Below, one piece after another: positions 21,189 to 31,957 of a stretch of DNA of 64,000 nucleotides. Source of the stretch: Nageia nagi (lineage: Eukaryota > Pinophyta). The translations under genes were made by a program, and so were the position numbers. The stretch's first letter is position 1. Every line of letters begins with the position of its first letter. The notes under the pieces were generated by a model, which saw nothing but the letters and a program-made list of their open reading frames with translations, made no database searches and was not told the origin of the DNA. The stretch covers positions 130,076,001-130,140,000 of the forward strand of contig JBITNC010000001.1 in assembly GCA_050084985.1 (NCBI GenBank), given 5' to 3'.

Positions 21189-22775
21189 TCAATATGGCTA
21201 CATCCCTAAATAAGATTGGTTGGACTCTAATCCAAATATAGCCATTATAAAGCACCAACTTTACACATAATTTACTACCACCAACTGGAAGGAGCACCAA
21301 CCCCTAAGTTTTGCAGCACCAACTATAAGGAGTACCAACTCCTCTTGCCAAGCACTAACTTAATAGATTCAATAAGATAAGATGAAGGATTAATAATCAG
21401 TTACCCAAGACTTGGAATGGTCTAGCTCAAAACACTTGTACACATAATTATAATCTAAATCTATCTCTTCAACATTTCCTTCTCATTACAAAAATCACTA
21501 CACTCTTCTGTAGCTTCAACCCTTTTATTCATACTCACTCACTCTTCACACCTGTCAATTGAAAAACTATAAAATAGACCAATAAACTATTTTTAAAACC
21601 ATTGGAAATACTATTGTTATTCAAATCAAGAAAACATTTCACATTCTAATTCAAAACTGATATGATTTCTCACACACATTTAGAACTCTCAACACTTATA
21701 GAACTATAAAGAAATCATTCATTTAGACACATCTATTACTCACACATACTTCACATACTGCTCAAAATCATACTACACTACCAATGCATAAACCTAGAAA
21801 AATCTAAATATTAGAGAATTAGTTCATGATAATACATCGATTGCACTCAGAATGCATGTTCCAAGTCCATATGGCATGAAATGGTATTACAATTTCTACA
21901 TAGATGCTTAATAATATCTAAAAGCCTGTATTTATATTTTATATCACTAAAACTCTCCAAAATTAATTTAAAGTGTAATATATTTTAACAAGAAATAAAA
22001 ATATATATTCAAAAATCATAATAAGAATTTTTTCAAACATTTCACTACTAAACCTGGGCTCAACACTTAGCCAAAATTTATATCATGTCATTTCATCAAA
22101 CACTTACCAGGCATCCTTGTTCATTGAATTCTAGTACTTATATTGAGATGAACCAAAAACCAAAGTTGTAAGATTTTTCATGCTGATTACAAATTTACAA
22201 CTAAAAAATAAATATCTCAACTCAAACTCATGGAATTCCTCTTTTTCTTTGCTATCCCAAAAAATGCACCAAACTGCAAAAAGTTACCAAGTGTCATTTT
22301 GTAACCTATACAATTTTTTTCTTAGTGCCTCCTTGATCTAAAATTTGGACCACATATTATTGGTATATAGTACTATATGTGATTTAAAGTTTACCTTTTG
22401 AATCAACACTATTTGCTTACAATTTGACTTGCATGGAGCTAGTTTCACCCAATTTTTGATTGTTCAAAAATCCATAAGTGTACCCAAGAACCAACATAAA
22501 ATTTGACCATTTCAATGCTACACACAAGTTTGTTATCAATACAACAACTTATCCAAGCCATCTTTAGTTATCCATCACCTTCCATTTGCATTTTGGCCCT
22601 CTTGACAACTTTTGGTACCTCATGACAACTTTTGGTCCCTTTATCATTTTTGCATTTGACAACTTTGCAAATCTTGTCGATGCTAATTATTTGACATGTG
22701 CAACCATGTGAATGATATGCTTACTAATCTTATCATGTTAACAATAATGAAAACACCATTGCACCGTACTCAATA
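21189..22775 (-). repeat. SIRE-like LTR, second fragment (after the Tork insertion)
   Basis: It continues the LTR broken at 10325 and aligns with 26485-28037 and with the solo LTR 39612-41550. It contains a cluster of GCACCAACT motifs between about 21250 and 21352. Its end, TACTCAATA at 22775, is the - strand LTR start TATTGAGTA. Confidence 0.82.
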
Positions 22776-22860
22776 ATCTCCTCCTTTGGAATTGTTGGCA
22801 ACACATATGTAAAAACATGTTACTCTTCTCCCCCTTTGATAACAAATACAAAGGGATGCC
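22776..22860 (-). promoter_or_regulatory. Polypurine region of the SIRE-like element
   Basis: On the - strand CCAAAGGAGGAGAT abuts the LTR. A second purine tract with AAAGGGGGAGAAG lies about 45 bases further inside. The arrangement, with intervening GTGTTGCCAACAAT, is typical of SIRE/Maximus-type elements as I know them. Confidence 0.75.
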
Positions 22861-22959
22861 CTAGACTCCCCCTAAGTCCATATACATGATACTCAAGTGT
22901 AAATTAATATATAATAAAATTTAATTATACAAGAGCAAAAATATAAGAAAGTACAAAAT

Positions 22960-24120
22960 TACTCCCCTAATATTGTGCACTCAAAAGCTAGTCAATGCTT
23001 GGACAATGTCATCACTCCCAATTTCTTTCACAAATACTCAAAAATTTCCTTGGATATTGGTTTAGTAAACATATATGCTACTTGCTCTAATGTGGGAACA
23101 AATTTCAACTTTACCTCTCCTTCTGCAACCTTTTCCTTTAAGAAATGGTATCAAATGATAATGTGTTTTGTTCTTGAATGTATGATCAGATTCTTAGAAA
23201 TATTGATTGCACTTGTATTATTATACATAACTGAAATGAGCTCATTGATATGAATGCCTAGATCCTTCATCATTTGTTTCATCCACATAACCTATGTGCA
23301 ACTTGATATCACTACTATGTACTCTACTTCTACTATGGACAATGATACTGATTCTTGTTTCTTGCTATGCCAACCAATAAGATTGTTGCCCAAGTAAAAT
23401 GCACCACCATTGGTGCTCTTCCTATCATCTACACACCCTTCCCAATTTGCATCTGAGAAAGAAATGAGTGTGAAATCCTTCCCCTTATGATACCACAAGC
23501 CATAATCCATTGTACCCTTGAGGTACTAAAAGATCCTCTTCACTGCAATTATATGTGTTTCTTTGGGATTGGCCTGAAATCATGTGACCATACATACTTC
23601 TTATAAAACATCTAGTGTAGTGGTTATAAAGTAAAATAAACTTCCAATCATTGAATTATACTATTTTTGATCCACTATTTGTGCTTATTCATCCATACTT
23701 AGCTTGCAACCCATCATCATGGGAGTGCTCACAGGCTTGCAATCCTCCATAGTGAACTTTTTCAACATTTCCTTTACATAATTGATTTATGAAATAAAGA
23801 TACCATTCTTTAACTGATTAACTTGCAAATTAAGAAAATATGAAAGTTCACCTATCATTTACATCTCAAACTCTATTTGCATTTGGTTAGCAAAATATTT
23901 GCATATTTCATCCTTACTACCTCCAAAAATAATATCATCTACATAAATCACAAGAGAAAAAATTTCTTTAAAATCAATACCTTAAACCTGAGCATACACT
24001 TTGCAAACTAACCTTGTTATGTTTCTTATTACTTTCCCATCTTCACTAATCTTATTATGAAAAACCCACTTGGTGCCAATCACATTTTTTTTCTTAGGCT
24101 TTGGTACCAACTCCCAAGTC
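22960..24120 (-). pseudogene. pol: SIRE-like RT and RNase H, with the centre of RT deleted
   Basis: On the - strand the RT begins near 24120 (SWYQSLRKKM for the usual WELVPKPKKKN) and reads GIDFKEIFS, but the next residues are LVIYVDDIIFG (around 23960). The stretch with the first catalytic Asp and LKQAPR, some 130-150 codons in the family, is missing, and the junction is in frame. RNase H follows: DFTLISFSDANWEGCVDDRK and WHSKKQESVSLSIVEVEYIV in 23292-23510, then VPTLEQVAYMFTKPI. Multiple stops and shifts are present. Confidence 0.85.
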
Positions 24121-25267
24121 TAATTCTTTTCAATTTGGTCTAACTCCTTATCCATTACCTTGATCCAACTCTCATGCTGACTCATCTCTACAACATTCTT
24201 TGATTCTATACTTGAGAGAAGGAAATATGTTCTTATTGTTCTTCTTCTAATTTGAACTCTAGTACTAGGATATCCAATTATTTGATCACTTGGATGATCT
24301 TTTTTCCATTTACCTATTTTATGTTTTTGATTTTCCTCCATTTCCAAATCATTATGTGAGTTACCAAAGAAATTATTTGTTTGATTTTCTAGTTGTTCTT
24401 CTACCTCATATACCTCAATTTATTTCAAAAAAATTTTATCATTACCTTTTAGAGGTATTCTTATTTCATCAATCTTGAAATCTGCACTCTCAATAAGTTT
24501 TTTGAGTCTTTTATTGTAACACTTGTAATCCTTGCTTTTTATTGAGTAACCAAGGAATATACCTTCATCTGCTCTATCATCGAACTTGCCTAGGTTTTCC
24601 TCTATCCTCTTGATGTAGCACTTACTCCCAAATACTTTAAAGTATATTGTTGTTGCCTTTTTGTAGAACCATATCTCATAAGGTATTTTATTCTCATGGG
24701 CCTTAACATACACATGTTCTAAATATAAATTATCATGTGATCTACTTCTTTCCAAAACCTATCAGCTATGTTACTTTCTGTCAACATTGTTCATGCCATT
24801 TCTTGAAATAACCTATTTTTCCTTTCCACCACACCATTTTACTGAGGTGTCCTTGCTACAAAAACTTATCTCTTGATACCATACTTGTGACAAAATTCAT
24901 TAAAATCATATAAAATGAACTCACCTCCTCTATCTGATCTCAAACATTTGATCCTCCTTCCAACCTGATTTTCTGTTAGGTTCTTGAAGGTATCAAATTT
25001 TTTGAGTGCTTCTAACTTGTATTTCAAGAATAATATCCATGTCATCCTAGAATAATCATCTATTCATAGCATAAAGTACTTATCTCCATTTATACTTTGT
25101 TTCCTCATAGGACCACATAAATCAGTATGAACAAGCTCTAAAGGTTTTCTAGAATAATATTCTTTTATCTTGAAAGTGGATCTAGTGAGTTTACCCTTTT
25201 GACATGAGGAACAAATACTATTTGATGGTTTTTTGATACTTGGTATATCTTGAATTGCCCCCTTCAA
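24121..25267 (-). pseudogene. pol: SIRE-like integrase
   Basis: The 25064-25267 frame holds the finger cysteines (SNSICSSCQKGK) and the start of the core (LELVHTDLCGPMRKQS). Downstream on the - strand follow KCLRSDRGGEF (second Asp) and a degenerate QNGVVERKNR block (Glu). The frame 24420-24755 has the copia C-terminal signature KVFGSKCYIK and EGIFLGYSIKSKDYKCYNKR. Stops at Gln codons and frameshifts are frequent. Confidence 0.85.
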
Positions 25268-25740
25268 ACTAATTTTGAATAAGTTATCAAAGCTAATGTG
25301 TTCAAGTATCTTATGCTAAAGCCAATCTTCATCCTCCTTTTTGAGTAGACACAATCCATTTGAAGTCTCTATCAATGTATACAAATTTTCAAATGTCCTC
25401 GTGCCAATTGCAACTAACCTACCATTGTTTGCTCTTCTAATTTCACATCCATGTTTCTTGAATATTACATCATGTCCTCTATCACAAATTTGACTCACAA
25501 TTAATAAGCTATATTTCAATCCAATCAAAAATATTACTTCCTCTAACCTAATCTTTCCATCATTAATCATAACTGTGCCTTTATTGATAATCTTTGCTCC
25601 ATCATTGTTGCCAAATTTTATTAATCCCCCTTCATATTGTTCTAGTTTCTCAAATCTCCTTTTATCCCCAATCATATGGCTAGAGCAACCATTGTCTAGT
25701 ATCCATGGAGCTAATTTGTTCTCTATTTGAAGAGTTGTTT
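25268..25740 (-). pseudogene. pol: SIRE-like protease and GAG-pre-integrase segment
   Basis: On the - strand it reads PWILDNGCSSHMIGDKRRF, where the active-site DSGC of the family has become DNGC. This is followed by IINKGTVMINDGKIRLEEV, LIVSQICDRGHDVIF and RTFENLYTLIETSN. The frame is open from 25675 to 25316, 119 codons. Confidence 0.85.
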
Positions 25741-25819
25741 GTACTATTAGAGATTTCTTTTCTTCTTTTGGATTCTCCTTCTCTTTCCATACCTTCTTGA
25801 CACCTATTTTGGATTCATG

Positions 25820-26452
25820 TATTGCTTGTTTGGTTTATCGTACCTATCTCTTTGGAATTTTTCTATTTTGTCTCAGTCCATATGATTGAAAAGATATTCA
25901 TTGAAATTGATTTGATAAGAATGTACTCTTGTAGTTTCTTGCAATCTAACCATAGTTGTGATAGTTATAACATTCTACATCATAATCCATCAATGGTGAA
26001 AACATGTTTCTACTTGAGAAGTTTCTTGGACCTATGTTATACTTGCATTCAGAGATTCTATGTCCATACCCATTGCACTGAAAATAATAACCAAAAAAAG
26101 ATTGAGTGAACCTAATTTATGGACTTTTCCATGTTATAGTAGGTGCTAGAAATCTTCTTCTCCTTTGATGTGTGACATGTGTGAATCCATCATTTTCCAT
26201 AAACTTGTCATTTCTAGTAGTATTATTTTGCCTTGCATAAGATGGTTTTTCTTGATTGACTAGTTTCTTTTCTTTCTTGATTTCTAATTTTACATTTGCA
26301 TCTTTAGAAGTTTTTCCTTCTTCAAAATCCATACCAAATTTAATATTTGGTGATCTTTGGCTCTTCAACATTTCATCTAGATTTAAAGATCCTCCCTCAA
26401 GTTTATGATACCCACTTATCTTATGACTCATCTTTTTCAATTGAAGACTCAA
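25820..26452 (-). pseudogene. gag: SIRE-like Gag, C-terminal part
   Basis: The - strand frame 26452-26117 reads DEMLKSQRSPNIKFGMDFEE, a conserved SIRE Gag segment, then a Lys-rich stretch. Beyond its stop, two degenerate zinc knuckles can be read in shifted frames (QCNGYGHRISECKY and CYNYHNYG-IARN, between about 26090 and 25920). The N-terminal capsid part is absent, removed together with the primer binding site and the inner end of the adjoining LTR. Confidence 0.75.
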
Positions 26453-26484
26453 CCCTATAATCTCTACTTAAACCCTATAAGATT

Positions 26485-28037
26485 TCTTGGAATCCAATCC
26501 AAATACAACCATTATAAAGCACTAATTTTATACATGATTTACCAACACCAACTAGAAGGAGCACCAACCCCTGAGTTCTGTAGCACCAACTACAAGGAGC
26601 ACCAACTCCTCTTACCAAGCACCCACTTGATAAATTCAATAAGATAAGATGAAGGATTAGTAACCAATTACCAAATATCAAAATGGTTTAGCTCAAAACA
26701 CTTCTACACATAACCATAATCTGAATCTATCTCTTTAATATTTCCTTCTCATTCCAAAAATCACCACACTCTTTTGTAACTTCAACCCTTTTATTCATAC
26801 TCACTCACTCTTCACATCTATCAGCTAAAAAATATCAAAATGAACAAAGAAATTATTTCTAAAACCACTATAAGGACTACCATTATTCAAATCAAGAAAA
26901 TGTTTCACATTCTGATTCAAAACTGATATGATTTCTCACACACATTTAGAACTCTCAACACTTGTAGAACTATAAAGAAATCATTCATTTAGACACATCC
27001 ATTACTCACACATACTTCACACACTAATCAAAATCATATTACACTACCAATGCAAAAACCTATAAAAATCTATATATAAGAGAACTAGTTCATGATAATA
27101 CATTGATTGCACTCAGAATGCATGTTCCATGTCCATATGGCACAAAATGGTATTACAATTTCTGCATAGATGCTCAATAATTTCTAAAAGCTAGTATTTA
27201 TATTTTATATCATTAAAAATCTCCAAAATTAATTTGGAGTGTAATATATTTTAACAAGAAATAAAAATATATATTCAAAAATCATAATAAGCATTTTGTC
27301 AAACATTTCACTATCAAAATTGGGCTCAACTCTTAGCCAAAATTTATGTATTATCATTTCATCAAACACTTACTAGGCATCCTTGTTCATTGACTTCTAT
27401 ACCTTGGATTCAGATGAACCAAAAACCAAATTTGTGATATTTTTCATTTAGATTACAAATATACAACTAAAAAACAAATATCTCAACTCAAACTCATGGA
27501 ATTCCTCTTTTTCTTTGCTATCCCAAAAAGTGCACCAAACTGTAAAAAGTTACTAAGTGTCATTTTGTAACCTTTACAATTTCCACCTTAGTTGCCTCCT
27601 TATTCTAAAATTTGGACCACAAATTCTTGGTATATATTAATATATGTGATTTAAATTTCAGCTTTTTAATCAAAATTATTTGCTCACAATTTGACTTGCA
27701 TGGAGCCAATCTCACCTAAATTTTTTATTTTTAAAAAATTCATAAGTGTGCCCAAAAAAGAACCAACATAAAATTTGACCATTCCAATGTTGCACATAAT
27801 TTTGTTATAAATCCAACAAATTATCCAATATTTTTGTTACCTTCCATTTGCATTTTGGCCCTCTTAACAACTTTTGGTACCTCATGATAACTTTTGGTCC
27901 CTTTGTCATTTTTGCATCCGACAACTTTGCAAATCTTATCGATGTTAATTCTTTGACATGTGCAACCATGTGAACCATATTCTTACTAATCTTATCATGT
28001 TGAAAACAATGACAACACCACTACACCATATTCAATA
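26485..28037 (-). repeat. SIRE-like LTR, right copy, inner end missing
   Basis: Homology with 21210-22775 begins near 26490 (GGAATCCAATCCAAAT) and runs to TTCAATA at 28037, followed by the duplication GGTGC at 28038-28042. The roughly 160 bases corresponding to 10173-10325 and the start of 21189 onward are missing at the inner side. The GCACCAACT cluster is at about 26515-26630. Confidence 0.8.
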
Positions 28038-28042
28038 GGTGC

Positions 28043-28773
28043 AAATCAAAAAATAAAATATCTTAAAGCTCAAGCTGTAGTCATAGATGTTCAAAAGGTC
28101 AAGCAAGTTGAGGTTGAGCTACAAACTATCATAGCAGCTACCAAAGTATTATCTTATGACAATTCAAAATTGTTGTTGCACATAAGAGGCCTTAGAAAAT
28201 CCTTAGTAGAGCAAGTTAGAGATATAATGGTGACATTATCACATTTGCATATATTAAAGGAATAGGCACTATAAGCAATTAAGCAGTTCAACACATAGAC
28301 CACCCTCCACTAGTTGGCTCTAAATATACTGAGGTTAGTTTTAGAGAAAATTCAAAATTGGTTAAGATTTCTAATTCAAAAAGATATAGTGACCATTACT
28401 TCTAGACCAAGATAATTGTATTTGAGAAGGATCCAAGATATATGTGAACTTCAAAATTTGGTTTTTAACATGGACATTGGTAAACACCAGCTCATAATAG
28501 AGCTAGGATTCATTAATAAATTCTTTAATTCTTTGATTGAGATGAAAGCTTCTAAATTATGGAAAGAACAAAATGTATAGGGTAGTGCTACCAATTGGGT
28601 ATCTAATACTAATCAACTCATTGAGCAATCCTTTTCTAAGAAGCAAATTTTAGATTTCCAACAAATAAATGATCTCACTCAAGAGGTAATCATAAGGTTC
28701 TTGCATATTGGTAGGCTAGAGAATGTTTTGATAGGCTTCAAAGTAGATAATATAAAGATTCAATCATCCCTTG
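28043..28773 (+). pseudogene. Element 1 additional 3' ORF, second part (coiled coil)
   Basis: After GGTGC the reading frame of 10172 continues as a long helical, Gln- and Lys-rich protein (IKYLKAQAVVIDVQKVKQVE and IEQSFSKKQILDFQQINDL). From 28038 to 28773 the frame has no net shift. The in-frame stops near 28264, 28273, 28297 and 28312 are at CAG- or CAA-like positions. It ends at the CCTTG target of the deleted Tat element. Confidence 0.65.
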
Positions 28774-30262
28774 TGTTGATTAGGATTGTGTAATATATGC
28801 ACCGTGAACAATCTTAACCAAAGTAAATCAAGAACAGACTATAGTGACAGTCTGATCTCCGGAGAAGGCCGGTTCCTTATCTATTGGGCGTAGAAAAAGT
28901 AACAGGAAAGGAAATAAAAAGGAGTAGAGTGTGAGGAATTTAAGCAAAAGGGTTAGGGTAACAAGAGAGAAAGCAAAGTAATAGGAAAGGAAATAAAAAG
29001 GAGCAAAGTGTGAGGAATTTAAGCAAAAAGGCTTAGGGTAACAAGAGAGAAAGCAAAGGTGGATCACTAGTTCAGCGTGGGCTTTCATAGTGTGTGAAAC
29101 CTTGGTCTGAATCTAGTTTAGCAGCTACAGTACAAGCTCTCACTCTCTAATAGTTTCCCAGCTTTACTCTACCATGTAGCAGACACAGTTATACTAGCAA
29201 CTCACAATTATCATTCAGGAAACAAGCCAAGCTGCCACGATGTAACCAAATTAAGAATGATAATTACGAGTGCTAGACAAGAAAGGTCAAGATGGTATCA
29301 TATTACTGATAAAAACTACAGGTCTTCGAGAATAAATGTAAAGAGAAATACTAGGGCTTCCGACCCCTTTTCCACTTTATTTTCATATACTTATACTATA
29401 GTAACAATAGTTACAAGAATTGCAGAACAGAAATGTTTACAAAAATGGCGTCAAGATTCTAGCCTTCTTTTAACTGATACTACCTACATACGCCACTTGG
29501 TAGAATATTACAAAAATGGGGTAGATTGCAGATGATACTATGATCTAACCTCTTGCTGGCATCATCTTTACCATGATGTTCTATTTACTAGCTCCGACTA
29601 TTCGATCCCCCTTTACTGACCTCATCTCTACATTCCGGAATGCTCTACTCATTGGCTCTGGCTATTCGATCACTCCTCGCTAACCTCATCACTTCTACGA
29701 CCCAATTTCATTCAAAAATGTGAACATCGTTCTCCTCATGATGTCATCTCTTACCTCCAGAATGTTTTACTCACTGGCTCCAGCTATTTGAGCACTCCTT
29801 GCTGACCTCATCACTTTCGGGCTCCAGTTTTGGGTTAAGGCCTGAAATTGCTGATGTCATCTCTTTTAGAACGCTTTATTTACTGACCCCGGCTTCTCAA
29901 TTCTGCTTGCTGACCTCATCATCTCCGGAACCCGATCTTTACCAAAATGTGACTATCTTATCCCCCGTGATGTCATCATTTTATTTTGAAATGCTTTACT
30001 TCCGGAACACTTAATTTACGGGCTCCGGCTTCTTTGATTATCTCTTGCTGACCTCACCTCCTTCGGAACCCGGGCTTTTCCACAACTGAGCTTCATCCTT
30101 TCTTTTGTGACATCATCATTTCATTCTGGAATGCTTTATCTACTGACTCCGACCTATTTTGTTTGCTCCCAAAAAAGCTCCCGAGGATCTTAAAATGAAC
30201 TCATGATTGCAAGTAAGGTACACCGGGGCTTTAATAAAGAATTTATTATGTATGAATATACA
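28774..30262 (-). repeat. 3' LTR of element 3
   Basis: As printed it starts TGTTGATTAGG and ends GAATATACA. It contains an approximately 80-bp direct duplication (about 28898-29056) and five or six degenerate blocks of 65-140 bp containing CTGACCTCATC and GGCTCCGGCTATTCGATC (about 29560-30130). Both features are also in the other LTR. Confidence 0.92.
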
Positions 30263-30540
30263 TTATGGTGACCTCTGGGGGAAAATTTTGCCTTTATCAA
30301 AGAGGAATTTAGAACCCAGTCTGAAAAAATAATACCAATGCATTTCACTACTACATAGGGTCCGGACCACATGGATTCGAATTTTTTTTGTTTCCCCAGT
30401 TTAGCTCTATCCTCATCCCATTTCAATACTAAATCTCCTTCTCTGAAAGTATCCGAAGTTGATTTTCGACCGTCGAACCACCTTTTACTATTTCATTTCT
30501 TCTCCAGAGGTCTTGATATGATTGATTCTGGAGCTCTTTT
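30190..30540 (-). pseudogene. pol: Element 3 integrase C-terminal remnant
   Basis: On the - strand it reads WFDGRKSTSDTFREGDLVLK then KWDEDRAKLGKQKKFESMW and SGPYVVVKC, aligning with the integrase tail of element 1 at about 6450-6590. The last codons run into the LTR. It starts abruptly after the gag tail at about 30540, marking the deletion joint. Confidence 0.8.
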
Positions 30541-31723
30541 GGGATTCAACTTTTCTTTTCGGAATATCGGAGACTAGGGGTTTTTCCTTGATCTTGTTTC
30601 CACAGCAAAACCTCCTATACCCGTTGGTGCAAAATTCATCAGGTTCACATCTCGGCTTATGTCGTCAGCTACACCAGGCGGAGGAATGCCCCCACTTCTT
30701 GATAAATATTCTTGGTATTGATAAACAGGACATGTGGTTTGTTCATGAGCATTATTGCAGGCCAAACACCAACCAGTGGCTGACCCTGAAGAGGAAGCTT
30801 GGCTTACATCCTCATTCAACACATTCTGAGCCTCTTCTACAGCAGGATAAGGATATCTTCTTGCATTGCTTTGTCTGCGTAGAATGGTAATCTGGTTTGC
30901 CATATTTCTACACAAGTTTTGGAGTTCCTGAATCTCTATCGACGAGGCTACCCCTTGATTCATATTAGGCTGATGAGGGGCTGGTAAGGCCAAGGGAGCT
31001 CTAGGGATTGGCAAGGTTGATGGCCACTATTGGACAGGGGCGGGGATACTGGCCAGTGGTGGAGCCAAACTAATTGCTTAAGGTCTCAAAATTTACTGCT
31101 GGGCAGTTATTGGAAAATAAGGCATTGGCATGCGACTTGGCAATTTCCCAACTGCAATAAGATAGGATTCAACATATACTGCTTATCTATAGACCTCTGG
31201 GAAAGTATTTACTCCGGAATTTTGGATTTGCAGAGAGAGATCCAGAGGAAAGGCTCTTAGGTAATACATTAAGGCTTGAAATTGCTGAGGCCTGACTGGC
31301 ATGGGGACTCTCACCCAAGTTTTTTGGAATCTAATATTGAAATTAGGGATATTTTCTTGCTCATATCTTTTGATTGAAGTGAACTGTGTTAACAAGGAAA
31401 AGGGATCTAAATTCCAAGATAAAGGGCTCTGCAAGCTGAGCCCAAGTGTTTATAGATCCGTTAGGAAGGCCCCTGTACCAATTTAGGACCTTTCCCTTGA
31501 AAGATTGAGCCAGTAATCTCACCATGACATCTTCATGTTGGATATTATGAATCTTCGCTAGGCCAGCTACATCAACACAATGCTCGTAAGCCATTTTCTC
31601 TGAAGTTGCATCAAACTCCGGAAGGGTTTTGAAAACATTTGTTGGGATGTCATGCAACACCGCCAGGGCTATTGGTACTCCATTGTCCCATTCTGGATAA
31701 ATATTCTGAGCTGGATTAGCCAT
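30541..31723 (-). pseudogene. gag: Element 3 Gag
   Basis: The - strand frame 31723-31361 starts MANPAQNIYPEWDNGVPIAL, with AYEHCVDVAGLAKIHNI and LAQSFKGKVLNWYRGLPNGS, the Tat-type capsid. After a frameshift, QENIPNFNIRFQKTWVRVP lies within 31183-31434. The frame 31014-30574 holds a Pro-rich stretch and a degenerate knuckle CLACNNAHEQTTC. The end reads FAVETRSRKNP before the deletion joint. Confidence 0.85.
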
Positions 31724-31924
31724 TTCAGGAGAGGTATTTCTAGTGTGAAGATTGGATGATTCTGGCTTGGTAAAGGATTTTAGGGAGCTGATACTATTCA
31801 GAGACTTGGACTTGATTAGGGTCTTTCTCTTAGGAGTATCTAACGTTCTAAAATCTGATGCTTCTTTTGCTGCTCTAGTTTTAGATCATAGATAGTGCTT
31901 CAGCAGAGTCACCAATAAGTTTCT

Positions 31925-31957
31925 TCGTGTCCCACCGGGCGTGCCAAAAAGAAATAC
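31925..31957 (-). promoter_or_regulatory. Primer-binding-like motif of element 3
   Basis: On the - strand TTTTTGGCACGCCCGGTGGG begins about ten bases inside the 5' LTR end, and TTATTGGTGACTCTGCTG follows. The same pair occurs in element 1 (593 and 714). The tRNA is not identified. Confidence 0.55.

Larger units (their letters stand above)
10173..28037 (-). mobile_element. SIRE/Maximus-like Ty1/copia element, itself carrying nested insertions
   Basis: Coding is on the - strand (gag near 26452 down to RNase H near 22975). The left-hand LTR as printed is 10173-22775 minus the Tork insertion. The right-hand LTR is about 26485-28037. The PPT on the - strand (CCAAAGGAGGAGAT) abuts the LTR at 22775, and the upstream run with ATTTGTTATCAAAGGGGGAG (- strand, about 22830-22850) is typical of SIRE-like elements, which have long LTRs and a GGGGG-rich region. 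Flanked by GGTGC. The LTRs differ by roughly 10-15 percent in stretches compared by eye, so it is much older than its passengers. The inner end of the right LTR, the primer binding site and the start of gag are missing. Confidence 0.8.

Noticed and set aside
28828-29088. Open frame on the - strand, also at 32012-32272, Leu/Phe-rich
   Set aside because: It lies in the LTR and is repeated because the LTR is repeated; no known motif, and hydrophobicity comes from T-rich sequence.
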